A DNA stretch of 64,000 nucleotides from CALGYY01 sp963678485 (lineage in GTDB: Bacteria; Bacteroidota; Bacteroidia; Bacteroidales; CAIWKO01): assembly GCA_963678485.1 (NCBI GenBank), contig OY782882.1, forward strand, positions 1,674,001 through 1,738,000. Reading direction: 5' to 3'. This document shows, one piece after another, positions 44,045-54,215 of this stretch. A program made the position numbers and the translations under genes. The notes under the pieces were generated by a model. It saw only the letters and a program-made list of their open reading frames with translations, had not been told where the DNA came from and did not search any database. Numbering within the stretch: position 1 is the stretch's first letter; each line of letters begins with the position of its first letter.

Positions 44045-45411
44045 ACGCTGGGGGATTTAAAGTGATGTTGTAATATTTCTCGAATTTTATCGATCCACTG
44101 ATCAATGTCTCCCGCCCCCATGGTAATCAACACACCCGGTTTCACTGTAGCAGCGAATGCGGGAATTTCCTCTTTCTCTATTAAATGAGCAACAGCATGA
44201 GTGATTCCGGGAAGCAGCATTGCTGAATTTACACCAGCAATAGGCAATTCTCGTGCAGGGTAAATGGGAAGTAACAGCAATTCATCTAAGGTGTCGAGTG
44301 CTGCTGAAAAATCCTTAGCCAAATCGTTCGTTCGGGAATATAGATGCGGTTGAAAAATACCGGTAATATGACGCCCCGGGTACAACGCTCTCGCTGCACT
44401 AATGCATGCTCGCAATTCTTCAGGATGATGAGCGTAGTCATCGATATACACCATTTCCGGGCTATTAAACTGTAATTCAAAACGACGTTTAACACCCCTA
44501 TACGATTCAATCCCTTCACGAATTTCATTCGCCGACAATCCCCTAAGATGAGCTATTGCTGCTGCAGCTACAGCATTTTCAATATTATGTACTCCCGGAA
44601 CTAACATACGAACACTAAGAACTTCAAAAGAGGGAGTAACTAAATCGAACACAAAACGACCGTCTTCAACATGAATATTTTTTGCGGAGTAATCACCTTC
44701 TCCAATACCGTAAGTCAGTTCTTTTATTCCATTCAGCTTATTCCAGGTAACTTTTGTGTTACGAATCAAGATTCCACCAGCTTTGATTTTACCGGCAAAC
44801 TCAACAAAAGTATCCTTGAGCGCTTCGTAATTTCCGTAAATATCAAGATGATCAGCATCAATAGCTGAAATAACAGCAATATCAGGACTAAGTTGTAAAA
44901 ATGAGCGATCATATTCGTCAGCCTCTACGACCACACTTTCCGCTCCCTGAGTCAGCATCAGATTCGTTTGATAATTTACGGATATCCCTCCAACAAATGC
45001 ATTCACCGGTTGTTTTGCCTGTAACAACACATGAGCAGTCATGCAGCTAATACTGGTCTTCCCGTGAGTGCCTGATATGGCAATACAAAACAAATCTTTG
45101 GAAAGCCAGCCAAGCACCTCTGATCGTTTGACAATCGACAGATTTCTTTCTTTAATAGTCAACCATTCTTTATGATCTTTGGGAATGGCAGGGGTATAAA
45201 TTACGAGTTCTGTATCATTTGGAATAGCATCCGGGTCTTCGTTATAATGAACTGGAATACCTTCGTTGGACAGTGATTGGGTGAGTGGAGTTTCGGTTTT
45301 ATCATAACCCGATACTTCAACACCAGCCTGTTTAAAATAACGGGCAAGCGCGCTCATACCAATCCCTCCGATTCCCAGAAAATACACCCGCTTCAATAAT
45401 CCAAGATCCAT
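44041..45411 (-). CDS. murC: UDP-N-acetylmuramate--L-alanine ligase
   Basis: A 456-residue cytoplasmic Mur ligase that adds the first residue (L-Ala) to UDP-MurNAc with ATP. The N-terminal nucleotide-binding loop is FLGIGGIGMSALARY (residues 11-25), the ATP P-loop is ISGTHGKTSISCM and the third domain has YIDDYAHHPEELRA. The UDP-MurNAc and Mg sites appear intact (VVEADEYDRSFL). The start overlaps the murG stop by one base (TAATG) and the stop overlaps ftsQ by four. Confidence 0.98.
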   Translation of the reverse strand: MDLGLLKRVYFLGIGGIGMSALARYFKQAGVEVSGYDKTETPLTQSLSNEGIPVHYNEDPDAIPNDTELVIYTPAIPKDHKEWLTIKERNLSIVKRSEVLGWLSKDLFCIAISGTHGKTSISCMTAHVLLQAKQPVNAFVGGISVNYQTNLMLTQGAESVVVEADEYDRSFLQLSPDIAVISAIDADHLDIYGNYEALKDTFVEFAGKIKAGGILIRNTKVTWNKLNGIKELTYGIGEGDYSAKNIHVEDGRFVFDLVTPSFEVLSVRMLVPGVHNIENAVAAAAIAHLRGLSANEIREGIESYRGVKRRFELQFNSPEMVYIDDYAHHPEELRACISAARALYPGRHITGIFQPHLYSRTNDLAKDFSAALDTLDELLLLPIYPARELPIAGVNSAMLLPGITHAVAHLIEKEEIPAFAATVKPGVLITMGAGDIDQWIDKIREILQHHFKSPSV

Positions 45412-46520
45412 TACTTTTCCTTTATTAGTCCTAATACAACACTGGCAATTTTTTCATCCGCATTTGCTTTTCCCAATGCAGCAATATTTCCGCGCAATTT
45501 ATTACGTAGATTTTCATCCTTTATCAGTGAAATGAGTTCTGATATCAATGTGCTTGCGGTATCAGCATCTTTCACAAGTATAGCCGCCTGATGATTCACT
45601 AAGGCCATGGCATTGTGTGTTTGATGATCTTCTGCAACATAGGGCGAAGGCACAAGAATGACGGGTTTTTGCACAACACATAATTCAGAAATTGAAATGG
45701 CCCCTGCACGCGATACAACAACATCGGCCACCGCGTAAGCGAGATCCATCCTGCTAATAAACGCCTTTGTCACTATGCCCTTTTGCTCAAAGCCAACAAC
45801 AGCCGTTCGTGCAGCCTCTTCATAAGTCTTTCCTGTTTGCCATAATAATTGAATTCCTGCATCAGCCAATTGCTGCAATCCGCCATGAATGCTTTCGTTT
45901 ATTGAACGTGCACCCAGACTTCCCCCCACCACAAGTACAATAGGTTTATCGCCTTTCAAACCAAATTCTTCCAGTCCGCGCTCCCTCTTGCCAATAAGAT
46001 TAACCATATCCTGGCGAACAGGATTTCCTGTTAAAAGTATTTTCTCTTTTGGAAAATATTTTTCCATCCCATCATAAGCAACGCAAATCAATTTTGCTTT
46101 TGAGGCAAGAATTTTATTTGTGATTCCCGGATAGGAGTTCTGTTCCTGTAATACTGCAGGTACTCCTCGTTTAGTCGCGGCTTTCACCAATGGCCCGCTG
46201 GCATATCCACCAACACCCACAACAACATCTGGTTTGAATTCTTCTACAATCCTGCCTGCAGCTTTTAATGCAGCCATAACCTTAAAGGGAAACGCGAGAT
46301 TCTTCCAGGTGAGCCTGCGCTGAAAGCCACTAATATTAAGCCCTTTGATCTCATATCCGGCAGCAGGAACTTTTTCCATTTCCATGCGACCGTTCGCACC
46401 AACAAACAAAATATTTGCAGAAGGAACCAGTTTCTTTATAGCATTGGCAATGGCAATGGCCGGGAAGATATGCCCGCCTGTGCCGCCACCACTGATAATC
46501 ACACGGAGATCACTTTTCAT
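45411..46520 (-). CDS. murG: Undecaprenyldiphospho-muramoylpentapeptide beta-N-acetylglucosaminyltransferase
   Basis: A 369-residue GT-B glycosyltransferase at the inner face of the membrane that turns lipid I into lipid II. The start was set at 46520 because MKSDLRVIISGGGTGGHIFPA gives the canonical N-terminus; a frame open to 46562 adds only 14 unconserved residues. GVGGYASGPLV, VGGSLGARSINE and the UDP-GlcNAc site SRAGAISISELC are clear. The gene overlaps the ftsW stop by 11 bases. Confidence 0.97.
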   Translation of the reverse strand: MKSDLRVIISGGGTGGHIFPAIAIANAIKKLVPSANILFVGANGRMEMEKVPAAGYEIKGLNISGFQRRLTWKNLAFPFKVMAALKAAGRIVEEFKPDVVVGVGGYASGPLVKAATKRGVPAVLQEQNSYPGITNKILASKAKLICVAYDGMEKYFPKEKILLTGNPVRQDMVNLIGKRERGLEEFGLKGDKPIVLVVGGSLGARSINESIHGGLQQLADAGIQLLWQTGKTYEEAARTAVVGFEQKGIVTKAFISRMDLAYAVADVVVSRAGAISISELCVVQKPVILVPSPYVAEDHQTHNAMALVNHQAAILVKDADTASTLISELISLIKDENLRNKLRGNIAALGKANADEKIASVVLGLIKEK

Positions 46521-47727
46521 TGTTTCCCGTATTATTTGTTGCATTATTAACCGCTGCACCATCTACCACCGGTGCAGGGATCTCTTCATTCTTTTCTGTT
46601 TCTCTTGAAATACTCAGCATTATTCCAATAGCAAGACTAGTAAACCATAATGAGGTCCCCCCCATACTGATCAGTGGAAGCGTTTGTCCTGTTACCGGAA
46701 ATAAGCCTACAGTAATCGCCATATGAATGATTGCCTGAAAGACCAGCGTGAAGCTAACTCCCAGACCCAGCAAGGCCCCGAACGTTGTCTCACACTTGGT
46801 GGCAATTCTAATCCCTCGATATAATAATATCAGATATAATAATATTAAAAAGATGCCCCCTATCATCCCATATTCTTCGACAATAATTGCATATATAAAG
46901 TCATTATATGCCTGCGGCAACACATTTCTTTGCGTACTATTCCCGGGGAACTTTCCTATCACACCACCTGTAGCGACGGCTATTTTCGCCTGATCGGCCT
47001 GAAAGGTAAGATCTGGATCTTCTTTGATGCCAGTAAAGGTCAGCACCCTGTTTTTCCATGTGCCAATACGTCCCTTATCAGGCGAATTGTACAAAATAAC
47101 GACGATTAAAATGACTCCAAAAAGTCCAATCGCGATGAGTGAAAATATATATTTCAGATTGACGCGACCTACGAACATCAGCGTCAAACTGGTCATAAAA
47201 AGGATCAATGCGGTCGACAAGTTCGAAGGCATAATCAGCGCGCATACAATAAGAATTGGGAGCATGATAGGAACAAAGGCCGACTTAAAATCTTTAATCT
47301 GTTCCTGTTTCCGCGAAAGCATGCGCGCCACATACATGATGAGTGCAAGTTTTGCAAAGTCTGACGTTTGAAAATCGATATTAACGTAGGGTATACTAAG
47401 CCACCGACTGGCATCATTAACGCTTGAACCAAACATCATGGTGAGCAGCAATAATGGAACAGCTGCATAAATTGCAAGCATCGACAATTTAGAATAGTAC
47501 GTATACTTTACCAGATGCGACAAATAAATCAATGCCCAGCCAAGAATCAAAATACCGGTATGCTTCAACAGAAAGAATTCGGTATTGCCCCCTTTCTGCT
47601 GATACGCAAGCATGCCTGTTGAGCTGTACACGGCCACGACAGAGAATATGGACAATATAAAAACTACTGCCCAAATGACTTTATCGCCCTTGAGATTGCT
47701 CCTGAACTGGAATAATGGTGTGGCCAT
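46510..47727 (-). CDS. ftsW: Peptidoglycan glycosyltransferase FtsW
   Basis: A 405-residue SEDS-family polymerase with ten membrane helices. It makes septal glycan together with the FtsI-type transpeptidase. Family marks are the helix-bounded YVNIDFQTSDFAKLALIMYVARML, the catalytic-loop region around KIAVATGGVIGK and AYNDFIYAIIVEEYGMIGG, and PLISMGGTSLWFTSLAIGIML. The C-terminal 30 residues are soluble and Asn-rich. It starts 6 bases after murD, so it is coupled to it. Confidence 0.97.
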   Translation of the reverse strand: MATPLFQFRSNLKGDKVIWAVVFILSIFSVVAVYSSTGMLAYQQKGGNTEFFLLKHTGILILGWALIYLSHLVKYTYYSKLSMLAIYAAVPLLLLTMMFGSSVNDASRWLSIPYVNIDFQTSDFAKLALIMYVARMLSRKQEQIKDFKSAFVPIMLPILIVCALIMPSNLSTALILFMTSLTLMFVGRVNLKYIFSLIAIGLFGVILIVVILYNSPDKGRIGTWKNRVLTFTGIKEDPDLTFQADQAKIAVATGGVIGKFPGNSTQRNVLPQAYNDFIYAIIVEEYGMIGGIFLILLYLILLYRGIRIATKCETTFGALLGLGVSFTLVFQAIIHMAITVGLFPVTGQTLPLISMGGTSLWFTSLAIGIMLSISRETEKNEEIPAPVVDGAAVNNATNNTGNNEK

Positions 47728-47733
47728 AGGTTT

Positions 47734-49098
47734 CTATAAATCGAATACAGCACGCTTGAATTGATTGCCGCGTTCTTCGAAATTTTTAAATAAATCAAAA
47801 CTTGCACAGGCCGGTGATAACAACACAACATCGCCGGGTTTACTGCGTCTGTAAGCTTCTCCAACAGCTTCCTGTGCAGAGCTTGCATCAACCATGTCTT
47901 TAACGATTCCGCCAAAGGTCTTGTGCAGCTTGGTATTGTTTACACCAAGACACACGATAGCTTTCACTTTTTCCTGAACCAGTGGCAGCAGATCAGTATA
48001 GTCATTGCCCTTGTCTTGTCCGCCAACGATCCAAATCACAGGATGATTCATGCTTTCAAGCGCAAACCAGACTGAGTTAACATTCGTTGCTTTGGAATCA
48101 TTAATGAATTCTACACCATGAACTTTAGCCACCGATTCAAGACGATGTTCAACTCCCTGAAAATCCATTAATGATTCGCGGATAATGTCTTTGCGGAGAT
48201 TGAACAACTGTCCCACGATGGCCGCTGCCATTGAGTTGTAGATGTTGTGTCGTCCTTGTAAAGCAATTGCTTCGATACTCATTTTTAACTCCTTTTTATG
48301 TATTCTAATTATTATTTCATTTTTGTGCTGAAACGCCCCTTCTCCAACGGGCTCTGATTTTAAGGAAAAAGGAAAGCAACGGGAGACAATATTCCGCTCC
48401 TGCATTCCTCGAAGAATTACAGGATCATCTGCACAATACACAAAGGCGTCTTCTGCAGTGTGATTATTGATAATCCTGAATTTGGAATTAGCATACGCAT
48501 TAAAATCGTTGTGATAACGATCCATGTGATCTGGTGTAATATTGGTCAACACTGCGATATCAGCCTTGAAATCAAACATCCCATCCAATTGAAAACTGCT
48601 AATTTCTAAAACAAACCAAGGATGATCCCTAACGGTAAGTTCAAGTGCAAGACTTTTCCCGACATTCCCCCCAATGGCTGCATCCACTCCGCCTTTTGTC
48701 AACATATGATGTGTTAAGGTGGTCGTAGTAGTTTTACCATTACTACCGGTAATACAGACCATACCTGCATTGGTGAAGCGAGCTGCGAATTCTATTTCAG
48801 AAATCACTTTGATTCCTCGTTCCCTGAACTGCATAATTAATGGTGCATCATCAGGGATACCCGGACTTTTTATCACAAGCTCTGCTGCGTCCACCACTGA
48901 CGGGCTATGCGCTCCTTCCTCAAAATCTATTTCAGCATGACAAAGAACATTTTTGTAACGTTCCTGTATAGTTCCTTTGTCGGAAACAACCACAGGAAAT
49001 CCTTTTTGTTTAGCCAGCAACGCTGCTCCAGTTCCGCTTTCCGCAGCACCCAGAACAAGTATCCGTTCCTTTTTTGTGTCTGCTTTTGGGTTCGTCAC
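47734..49098 (-). CDS. murD: UDP-N-acetylmuramoyl-L-alanine--D-glutamate ligase
   Basis: A 454-residue Mur ligase that adds D-Glu to UDP-MurNAc-L-Ala. The N-terminal Rossmann loop is VLGAAESGTGAALLAKQ, the ATP P-loop is ITGSNGKTTTTTLTHHM, and NDSKATNVNSVWFALE marks the third domain. The closing LLSPACASFDLFKNFEERGNQF is the standard MurD end. It lies between mraY and ftsW with gaps of 17 and 6 bases, in the usual cluster order. Confidence 0.98.
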   Translation of the reverse strand: MTNPKADTKKERILVLGAAESGTGAALLAKQKGFPVVVSDKGTIQERYKNVLCHAEIDFEEGAHSPSVVDAAELVIKSPGIPDDAPLIMQFRERGIKVISEIEFAARFTNAGMVCITGSNGKTTTTTLTHHMLTKGGVDAAIGGNVGKSLALELTVRDHPWFVLEISSFQLDGMFDFKADIAVLTNITPDHMDRYHNDFNAYANSKFRIINNHTAEDAFVYCADDPVILRGMQERNIVSRCFPFSLKSEPVGEGAFQHKNEIIIRIHKKELKMSIEAIALQGRHNIYNSMAAAIVGQLFNLRKDIIRESLMDFQGVEHRLESVAKVHGVEFINDSKATNVNSVWFALESMNHPVIWIVGGQDKGNDYTDLLPLVQEKVKAIVCLGVNNTKLHKTFGGIVKDMVDASSAQEAVGEAYRRSKPGDVVLLSPACASFDLFKNFEERGNQFKRAVFDL

Positions 49099-49115
49099 GT
49101 TTCTGGTTTTTTTAT

Positions 49116-50369
49116 TTATCTAATCTTTAATGTCACAATGGTCAGTACGGCCAGAATAATTCCGACAATAAAAAACCTCATGACAATCTTTGCTTCATGA
49201 TATCCCTTCTTTTGATAATGATGATGGAGTGGTGCCATAAGGAACACTCTGCGTCCCTCGCCAAATCTCCATTTGCTATATTTAAAATAACCCACCTGCA
49301 TTAATACAGAAATGCTCTGAATCACGAATATGCCGCACAGCAAAGGAATCAGCAACTCTTTACGAATAATCAAGGCAAACACTGCAATGATTCCTCCCAA
49401 TGACAAACTTCCTGTATCGCCCATAAATACCTGCGCAGGATAGCTGTTATACCATAGAAAACCAATGCAAGCACCAACGAATGCACCAATATAAATTACC
49501 AGCTCTCCGGTGTTGGGTATATACATTATATTCAGATACTTCGCAAACACCATATTACCTGAGACGTAGGCCAGTATACCGAGCGTAATTCCAATAATTG
49601 CAGAACTACTGGTCGCCAGTCCATCCAGGCCATCAGTAAGATTGGCTCCATTGGATACAGCAGTGATTACGAAAATCACAACAAGTATGAAGACAATAAA
49701 GACATATTTATTTGCGCCTTCGCCCATCCAATTGATAAGAACAGAATAATTGAACTCGTTATTCTTCACAAAAGGAATCGTTGTTTTAGTTGATTTTACT
49801 GACTGTTCGGAGAACAACTGCGGTTGATCGTTATAGTTCTCGATGCGGAACATATCCTGTGTGGACACCACCGTTTCTTCTCCTACCCTTTCTCTGATCA
49901 CCACGGAATCGCTGAAATACATAACACTTCCAACGATTACACCTAATGCCACCTGACCAAGAATTTTGAATTTTCCAGCGAGTCCTTTTTTATTCTTTTT
50001 GAAGACTTTAATGTAATCATCTATAAAACCAATGGTTCCAAGCCACAGTGTTGTTATAATCATCAGAATGATATAGATGTTATGCAGTTTTGCAAAAAGC
50101 AGTGTGGGAATAATGATTGCACCAATAATGATTAATCCACCCATGGTTGGCGTTCCTTGCTTTTCTGTTTGCCCTGCCAGACCCAAATCGCGGACGGTCT
50201 CACCCACTTGCTTTTTTCGCAGAACGTTGATCAGCTTGCGTCCAAATACCATAGAAATCAATAAGGACGTAATAATAGCAAGGGCGCCTCTGAACGACAG
50301 ATACTGAAACATCCCGGCACCAGGGGTGTTAAAATGCTTATCTAAATAATCAAATAAATAATAAAACAT
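49116..50369 (-). CDS. mraY: Phospho-N-acetylmuramoyl-pentapeptide-transferase
   Basis: A 417-residue membrane enzyme that joins phospho-MurNAc-pentapeptide to undecaprenyl phosphate, giving lipid I. The start is set at 50369 (MFYYLFDYLDKHF); the upstream open stretch to 50429 is not conserved. Active-site blocks are TPTMGGLIII, NLTDGLDGLATSSS, FMGDTGSLSLGG and MAPLHHHYQKKGY. Between about residues 153 and 220 there is an extra hydrophilic segment not present in the 360-residue enzymes of most bacteria. Longer MraY proteins are usual in Bacteroidota. Confidence 0.97.
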   Translation of the reverse strand: MFYYLFDYLDKHFNTPGAGMFQYLSFRGALAIITSLLISMVFGRKLINVLRKKQVGETVRDLGLAGQTEKQGTPTMGGLIIIGAIIIPTLLFAKLHNIYIILMIITTLWLGTIGFIDDYIKVFKKNKKGLAGKFKILGQVALGVIVGSVMYFSDSVVIRERVGEETVVSTQDMFRIENYNDQPQLFSEQSVKSTKTTIPFVKNNEFNYSVLINWMGEGANKYVFIVFILVVIFVITAVSNGANLTDGLDGLATSSSAIIGITLGILAYVSGNMVFAKYLNIMYIPNTGELVIYIGAFVGACIGFLWYNSYPAQVFMGDTGSLSLGGIIAVFALIIRKELLIPLLCGIFVIQSISVLMQVGYFKYSKWRFGEGRRVFLMAPLHHHYQKKGYHEAKIVMRFFIVGIILAVLTIVTLKIR

Positions 50370-50379
50370 ATTCTTATTA

Positions 50380-51843
50380 TTAAGCCTTTTCTGAAATAAG
50401 GAATTCCCTAAGGACTTCCTTGTCATCAAAAGGATATTTTACTCCATTAATTTCCTGATACTTTTCGTGTCCTTTCCCTGCGACCAGAATAACATCGCCA
50501 CTCTTTGCCAGGGTGCATGCGGTTCTTATTGCTTCTTTACGATCGGTGATGCATAACACTTTTCGAGTGTAAATCATATCCACACCCTTTTTCATATCCG
50601 CGAGAATAAGTTCAGGATCTTCTGACCTTGGATTATCTGATGTCAGTATTACCTGATCACTAAGTTCACATGCGATATGAGCCATGATTGGGCGTTTCCC
50701 AGCATCGCGATCACCTCCGGCACCAACAACAGTGATAATTCTTCCTTGTCCCCCGCTAACTGATTTTATTGTGCTGAGCACATTTTGAACGGCATCAGGA
50801 GTATGAGCATAATCGACCACTGCGGTTATATTATCATCCCCCTGCAAACAATCGAACCTGCCTTCGACAGCTTCCAACCCGCTCAATACTGTGAGTACAT
50901 CCAATGGTTCCCTTCCATCTATCACCGCGGTAGCGTAAATTGCAAGAAGGTTGTATGCATTAAACTCCCCAACCAGCCTGAACCATGCTTCGGTTCCATT
51001 GATACTCAGCTGCAGTCCCGACAACTGGTTCTCGAGGATCTGTGCTCTGAAATCGGCCATTGAGTGCGTGCTATACGTGTATTTTTTTGCTACGGTATTC
51101 TGCACCATCACACTTCCATTACGATCGTCGGTGTTCACTAATGCAAAACTGCCAGAAGGTAAATGATCAAAAAATTCCTTCTTTGCTTTTAAATAGGCTT
51201 CAAACGTTTTATGATAATCGAGATGATCACGCGTTAGGTTCGTAAAGATGCCTGCTGCGAAAGTCAATCCAGCAATGCGGTGTTGAACCACTGAATGAGA
51301 GCTTACCTCCATAAAGCAATATGCACAACCTTGCTCCAGCATTTCTGCCATAAGCTCATTAAGCTTAACCGGGTCGGGAGTTGTATGAGTACTTGGAAGG
51401 ATTGTTTCATCGATGCGATTGCAAACTGTTGAAAAAAGACCTACGTGAAAACCTAGTCCCCTGTATAGTTTGAACAAAAGTGTAGCAATTGTGGTTTTTC
51501 CATTGGTGCCTGTAACACCTATCAGCCGCAACTTTGAAGAAGGATAATCGTAAAATGCTGAAGCCATGAAACCAAGCGCTTCTGCAGAGTTTTCGACAAT
51601 TACATATGTGACGGTCTCTAATAATTGAGCTGGCAGCACTTCGGCAACAATAATATGAGCTCCTTGTGCTATGGCCTTTGCAATGAATTCATGACCGTCG
51701 ACCCTGGTACCTTTAATTGCAACAAATGCACAATTGGCGGTCACTTTAGAAGTATCTGCACAGATAGCAGCACATTCCTTCTCAAGGGAACCCTCAATTT
51801 GGCTTATCTTACACTGCGCAATTATTTCTTTTAAGGCTTTCAT
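50380..51843 (-). CDS. murE: UDP-N-acetylmuramoyl-L-alanyl-D-glutamate--diamino acid ligase
   Basis: A 487-residue Mur ligase adding the third residue of the stem peptide. P-loop GVTGTNGKTTIATLLF, the UDP-MurNAc segment HTTPDPVKLNELM and MEVSSHSV are present. The amino-acid specificity motif is DNPRSEDP, which is the DNPR type that selects meso-diaminopimelate rather than lysine. The peptidoglycan is therefore probably DAP-type. It lies 9 bases after ftsI and 10 before mraY. Confidence 0.97.
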   Translation of the reverse strand: MKALKEIIAQCKISQIEGSLEKECAAICADTSKVTANCAFVAIKGTRVDGHEFIAKAIAQGAHIIVAEVLPAQLLETVTYVIVENSAEALGFMASAFYDYPSSKLRLIGVTGTNGKTTIATLLFKLYRGLGFHVGLFSTVCNRIDETILPSTHTTPDPVKLNELMAEMLEQGCAYCFMEVSSHSVVQHRIAGLTFAAGIFTNLTRDHLDYHKTFEAYLKAKKEFFDHLPSGSFALVNTDDRNGSVMVQNTVAKKYTYSTHSMADFRAQILENQLSGLQLSINGTEAWFRLVGEFNAYNLLAIYATAVIDGREPLDVLTVLSGLEAVEGRFDCLQGDDNITAVVDYAHTPDAVQNVLSTIKSVSGGQGRIITVVGAGGDRDAGKRPIMAHIACELSDQVILTSDNPRSEDPELILADMKKGVDMIYTRKVLCITDRKEAIRTACTLAKSGDVILVAGKGHEKYQEINGVKYPFDDKEVLREFLISEKA

Positions 51844-51852
51844 TTTCTACTG

Positions 51853-54204
51853 TTACATTTCAAGATTAATGGTAATTGCCGTTCCACGCACCAGCGGTTT
51901 TCCGGCCGGTATCGACTGGCTAACCACACTTCCTTTTCCGCGTGCAGATACTTTCAATCCTCTGCTTTCGAGCAAATACATTGCATCGCGGGCACCCATT
52001 CCAACAACATTTGGAACGACATTCTCAGCCATGATGCGTGGTTTAAGCACCACACTTGATGGTTTACTTTCTGCACCTGACCAATCGAGTGCTGTGCCGG
52101 AGGCAAGAGTGTGAAAATCTAATACAGAATAAACATTCACAAGGTCCTGTTGACGGGCTATACAAGCAGGAGGCGGTGTTTTAATTTTGCTTTTGAATTT
52201 CTCAATGGCTTTAATATCTAGGCGTGTGGCAAATACTTTATCGGCAATCTCTTTGAATACGGGAGCAGAAATCTGGCTGCCCGAATATTCTGAACCGCTG
52301 GCCCGGTGTACAATTACGATGCAGGAATACTCTGGCTGATCGGCCGGGAAATATCCTACAAATGAGGCCACATATTTCATTATATACTGCCCCTTTTCGA
52401 AAATGCGCGCTGTTCCTGTTTTACCTGCAATCTGATAAACTGAATTATTTATATTACTTGCTGTACCATGTCGTACAACGCCTTCAAGCATCTTGCGCAC
52501 CTTTGCTAGTGTTTCCTTCGAACAAATTGCTGGTCGCAACACCTTTATTGGAGATTTGTAAACAATGTTGCCTGCCTTACCTACAGCTTTTACAAACCGT
52601 GGTTTTACAAGCACACCGTTATTTGCAACAGCATTATAGAATGCTAGAATTTGTAATGGGGTCATCTTTACAACATAGCCGTATGGGATAGTCTCCATAT
52701 CTCCATATTTTATTGGCATTGAAGGTGCAGGCTCGCCCGCAATCTCAATTCCGAGAGGAATGGTTAATCCCATTTTTTCAAGATAGCTCTTAAACTTTTC
52801 AAGTTTGGTAGCAAAGGTTTTATACGTTGCGAATGAAATTCCAAGGTTTGACGATTTCTCAAAAGCTTTAGAAAGACTAACTACACCGTATCCCGGGGGA
52901 TAAGCATCTTCGATAAAACGATTCCCAACAGTGCCTGTGCCTGTAGGTACGCGTGAAGAGGAATCGAAAACGCCTTCTTCAAGGTCGGCCATCACTGAGG
53001 CAAGCTTGAAGGTGGATCCCGGCTCGATTTGCTCACCAATGGCGTAATTACGCCTTTCACTATATCGGCCACTGGAATCTCTGGAAAGATTCACTATAGC
53101 CTTTACTAATCCGGTTTTTACTTCCATCAACACAACGCAGCCCCATTGTGCACGGTTCGAATCCAGACATTTTTGCAGTGCATTTTCCGCGACATCCTGT
53201 AAGTTGATGTCAATGGAAGTATAGAGATCGTAGCCATTAACAGGCTCAAGTAGATTCGTATTCGTGACTTCCTTATACGTTCCGGCACCCATTTTTTTCA
53301 TGATTCGGGTACCATCGCGACCGCTGAGTAATTCATTGTATGAACCTTCGAGACCAATCAGATACTCATCTGCAACTTGTTTTGCAGTAAAGCCGGTAGC
53401 TTCTGTAAGACCTTCCAATAAAGGAAAATCTTTCATTCGTTTCAGCTGCCTGCTATCAGCATGCATTTTAATTACCGTTTTAAAAGCAAAACTCTTATCT
53501 AACTGATTGCGGTAATGCTGCTTTGAGAAGCCTTCATGAAAAAGATTATACATACACAAAGCCAGGGTATCAGCGTATTTCCCGTATGTTTCCTCACTGA
53601 TTTTTGCTTTTGACAAGTCAAGCTTCACGTCGAATTGTGCAAGTTTTACATACCCAATCGTTCTTCGCGCAAGAGATTTGTACGGCCGTTCCCTAATTTC
53701 TCGGCCATTCACAACCAGTCCTCCTTTGAAACGACCACGCTTAAAAATTGGAAACGTTTGGATTTTTTTCAGCTGATTGTACGAAACATTCTTTTTGAGT
53801 AAAACATAGCCCAGGGTATCTCGGCTGTAGTTTTTTCGTGTGTTATATAGCTTATTATAAAATGTCGATTTGGGCACAGAAAAGAGTTTGCCAAGAGAAA
53901 GGCATAAGGAATCGAGATCTCTGTCAAAGATAGAATCGGGAACTACCTTAGGATTGACATCCATTCCTATATCGTAAACATCAACACTTGTTGCAAGGAG
54001 GCTTTCATCGTCTGAATATATATTGCCCCTTTTTGCATCAATATTTTCGTATTTAATAACAAGTTCTTCAGCTTTCTTTTTCCAATAGCCACCCTGTCCC
54101 CACTGCAGCACCATAATGCGAACGATAATGGCGAGACCGAATAGGAGTACCATCACATACACCAGATATGCGCGAATAAGGATGGTTTTACGGTTGTCAC
54201 TCAT
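51853..54204 (-). CDS. ftsI: Septal penicillin-binding protein FtsI/SpoVD-type transpeptidase with PASTA domain
   Basis: A 783-residue class B penicillin-binding protein that crosslinks septal peptidoglycan with FtsW. A membrane anchor is at about 8-33 (AYLVYVMVLLFGLAIIVRIMVL), then a PBP dimer domain. In the transpeptidase domain the serine motif is EPGSTFK (near 395), the SxN motif is SSN near 450 and the third is AGKTGTARI near 593. From about 720 a single PASTA domain closes the chain (VPNVVGMGARDAMYLLESRGL). It lies 11 bases after ftsL. Confidence 0.96.
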   Translation of the reverse strand: MSDNRKTILIRAYLVYVMVLLFGLAIIVRIMVLQWGQGGYWKKKAEELVIKYENIDAKRGNIYSDDESLLATSVDVYDIGMDVNPKVVPDSIFDRDLDSLCLSLGKLFSVPKSTFYNKLYNTRKNYSRDTLGYVLLKKNVSYNQLKKIQTFPIFKRGRFKGGLVVNGREIRERPYKSLARRTIGYVKLAQFDVKLDLSKAKISEETYGKYADTLALCMYNLFHEGFSKQHYRNQLDKSFAFKTVIKMHADSRQLKRMKDFPLLEGLTEATGFTAKQVADEYLIGLEGSYNELLSGRDGTRIMKKMGAGTYKEVTNTNLLEPVNGYDLYTSIDINLQDVAENALQKCLDSNRAQWGCVVLMEVKTGLVKAIVNLSRDSSGRYSERRNYAIGEQIEPGSTFKLASVMADLEEGVFDSSSRVPTGTGTVGNRFIEDAYPPGYGVVSLSKAFEKSSNLGISFATYKTFATKLEKFKSYLEKMGLTIPLGIEIAGEPAPSMPIKYGDMETIPYGYVVKMTPLQILAFYNAVANNGVLVKPRFVKAVGKAGNIVYKSPIKVLRPAICSKETLAKVRKMLEGVVRHGTASNINNSVYQIAGKTGTARIFEKGQYIMKYVASFVGYFPADQPEYSCIVIVHRASGSEYSGSQISAPVFKEIADKVFATRLDIKAIEKFKSKIKTPPPACIARQQDLVNVYSVLDFHTLASGTALDWSGAESKPSSVVLKPRIMAENVVPNVVGMGARDAMYLLESRGLKVSARGKGSVVSQSIPAGKPLVRGTAITINLEM

Positions 54205-54215
54205 TTTAATCGGTC

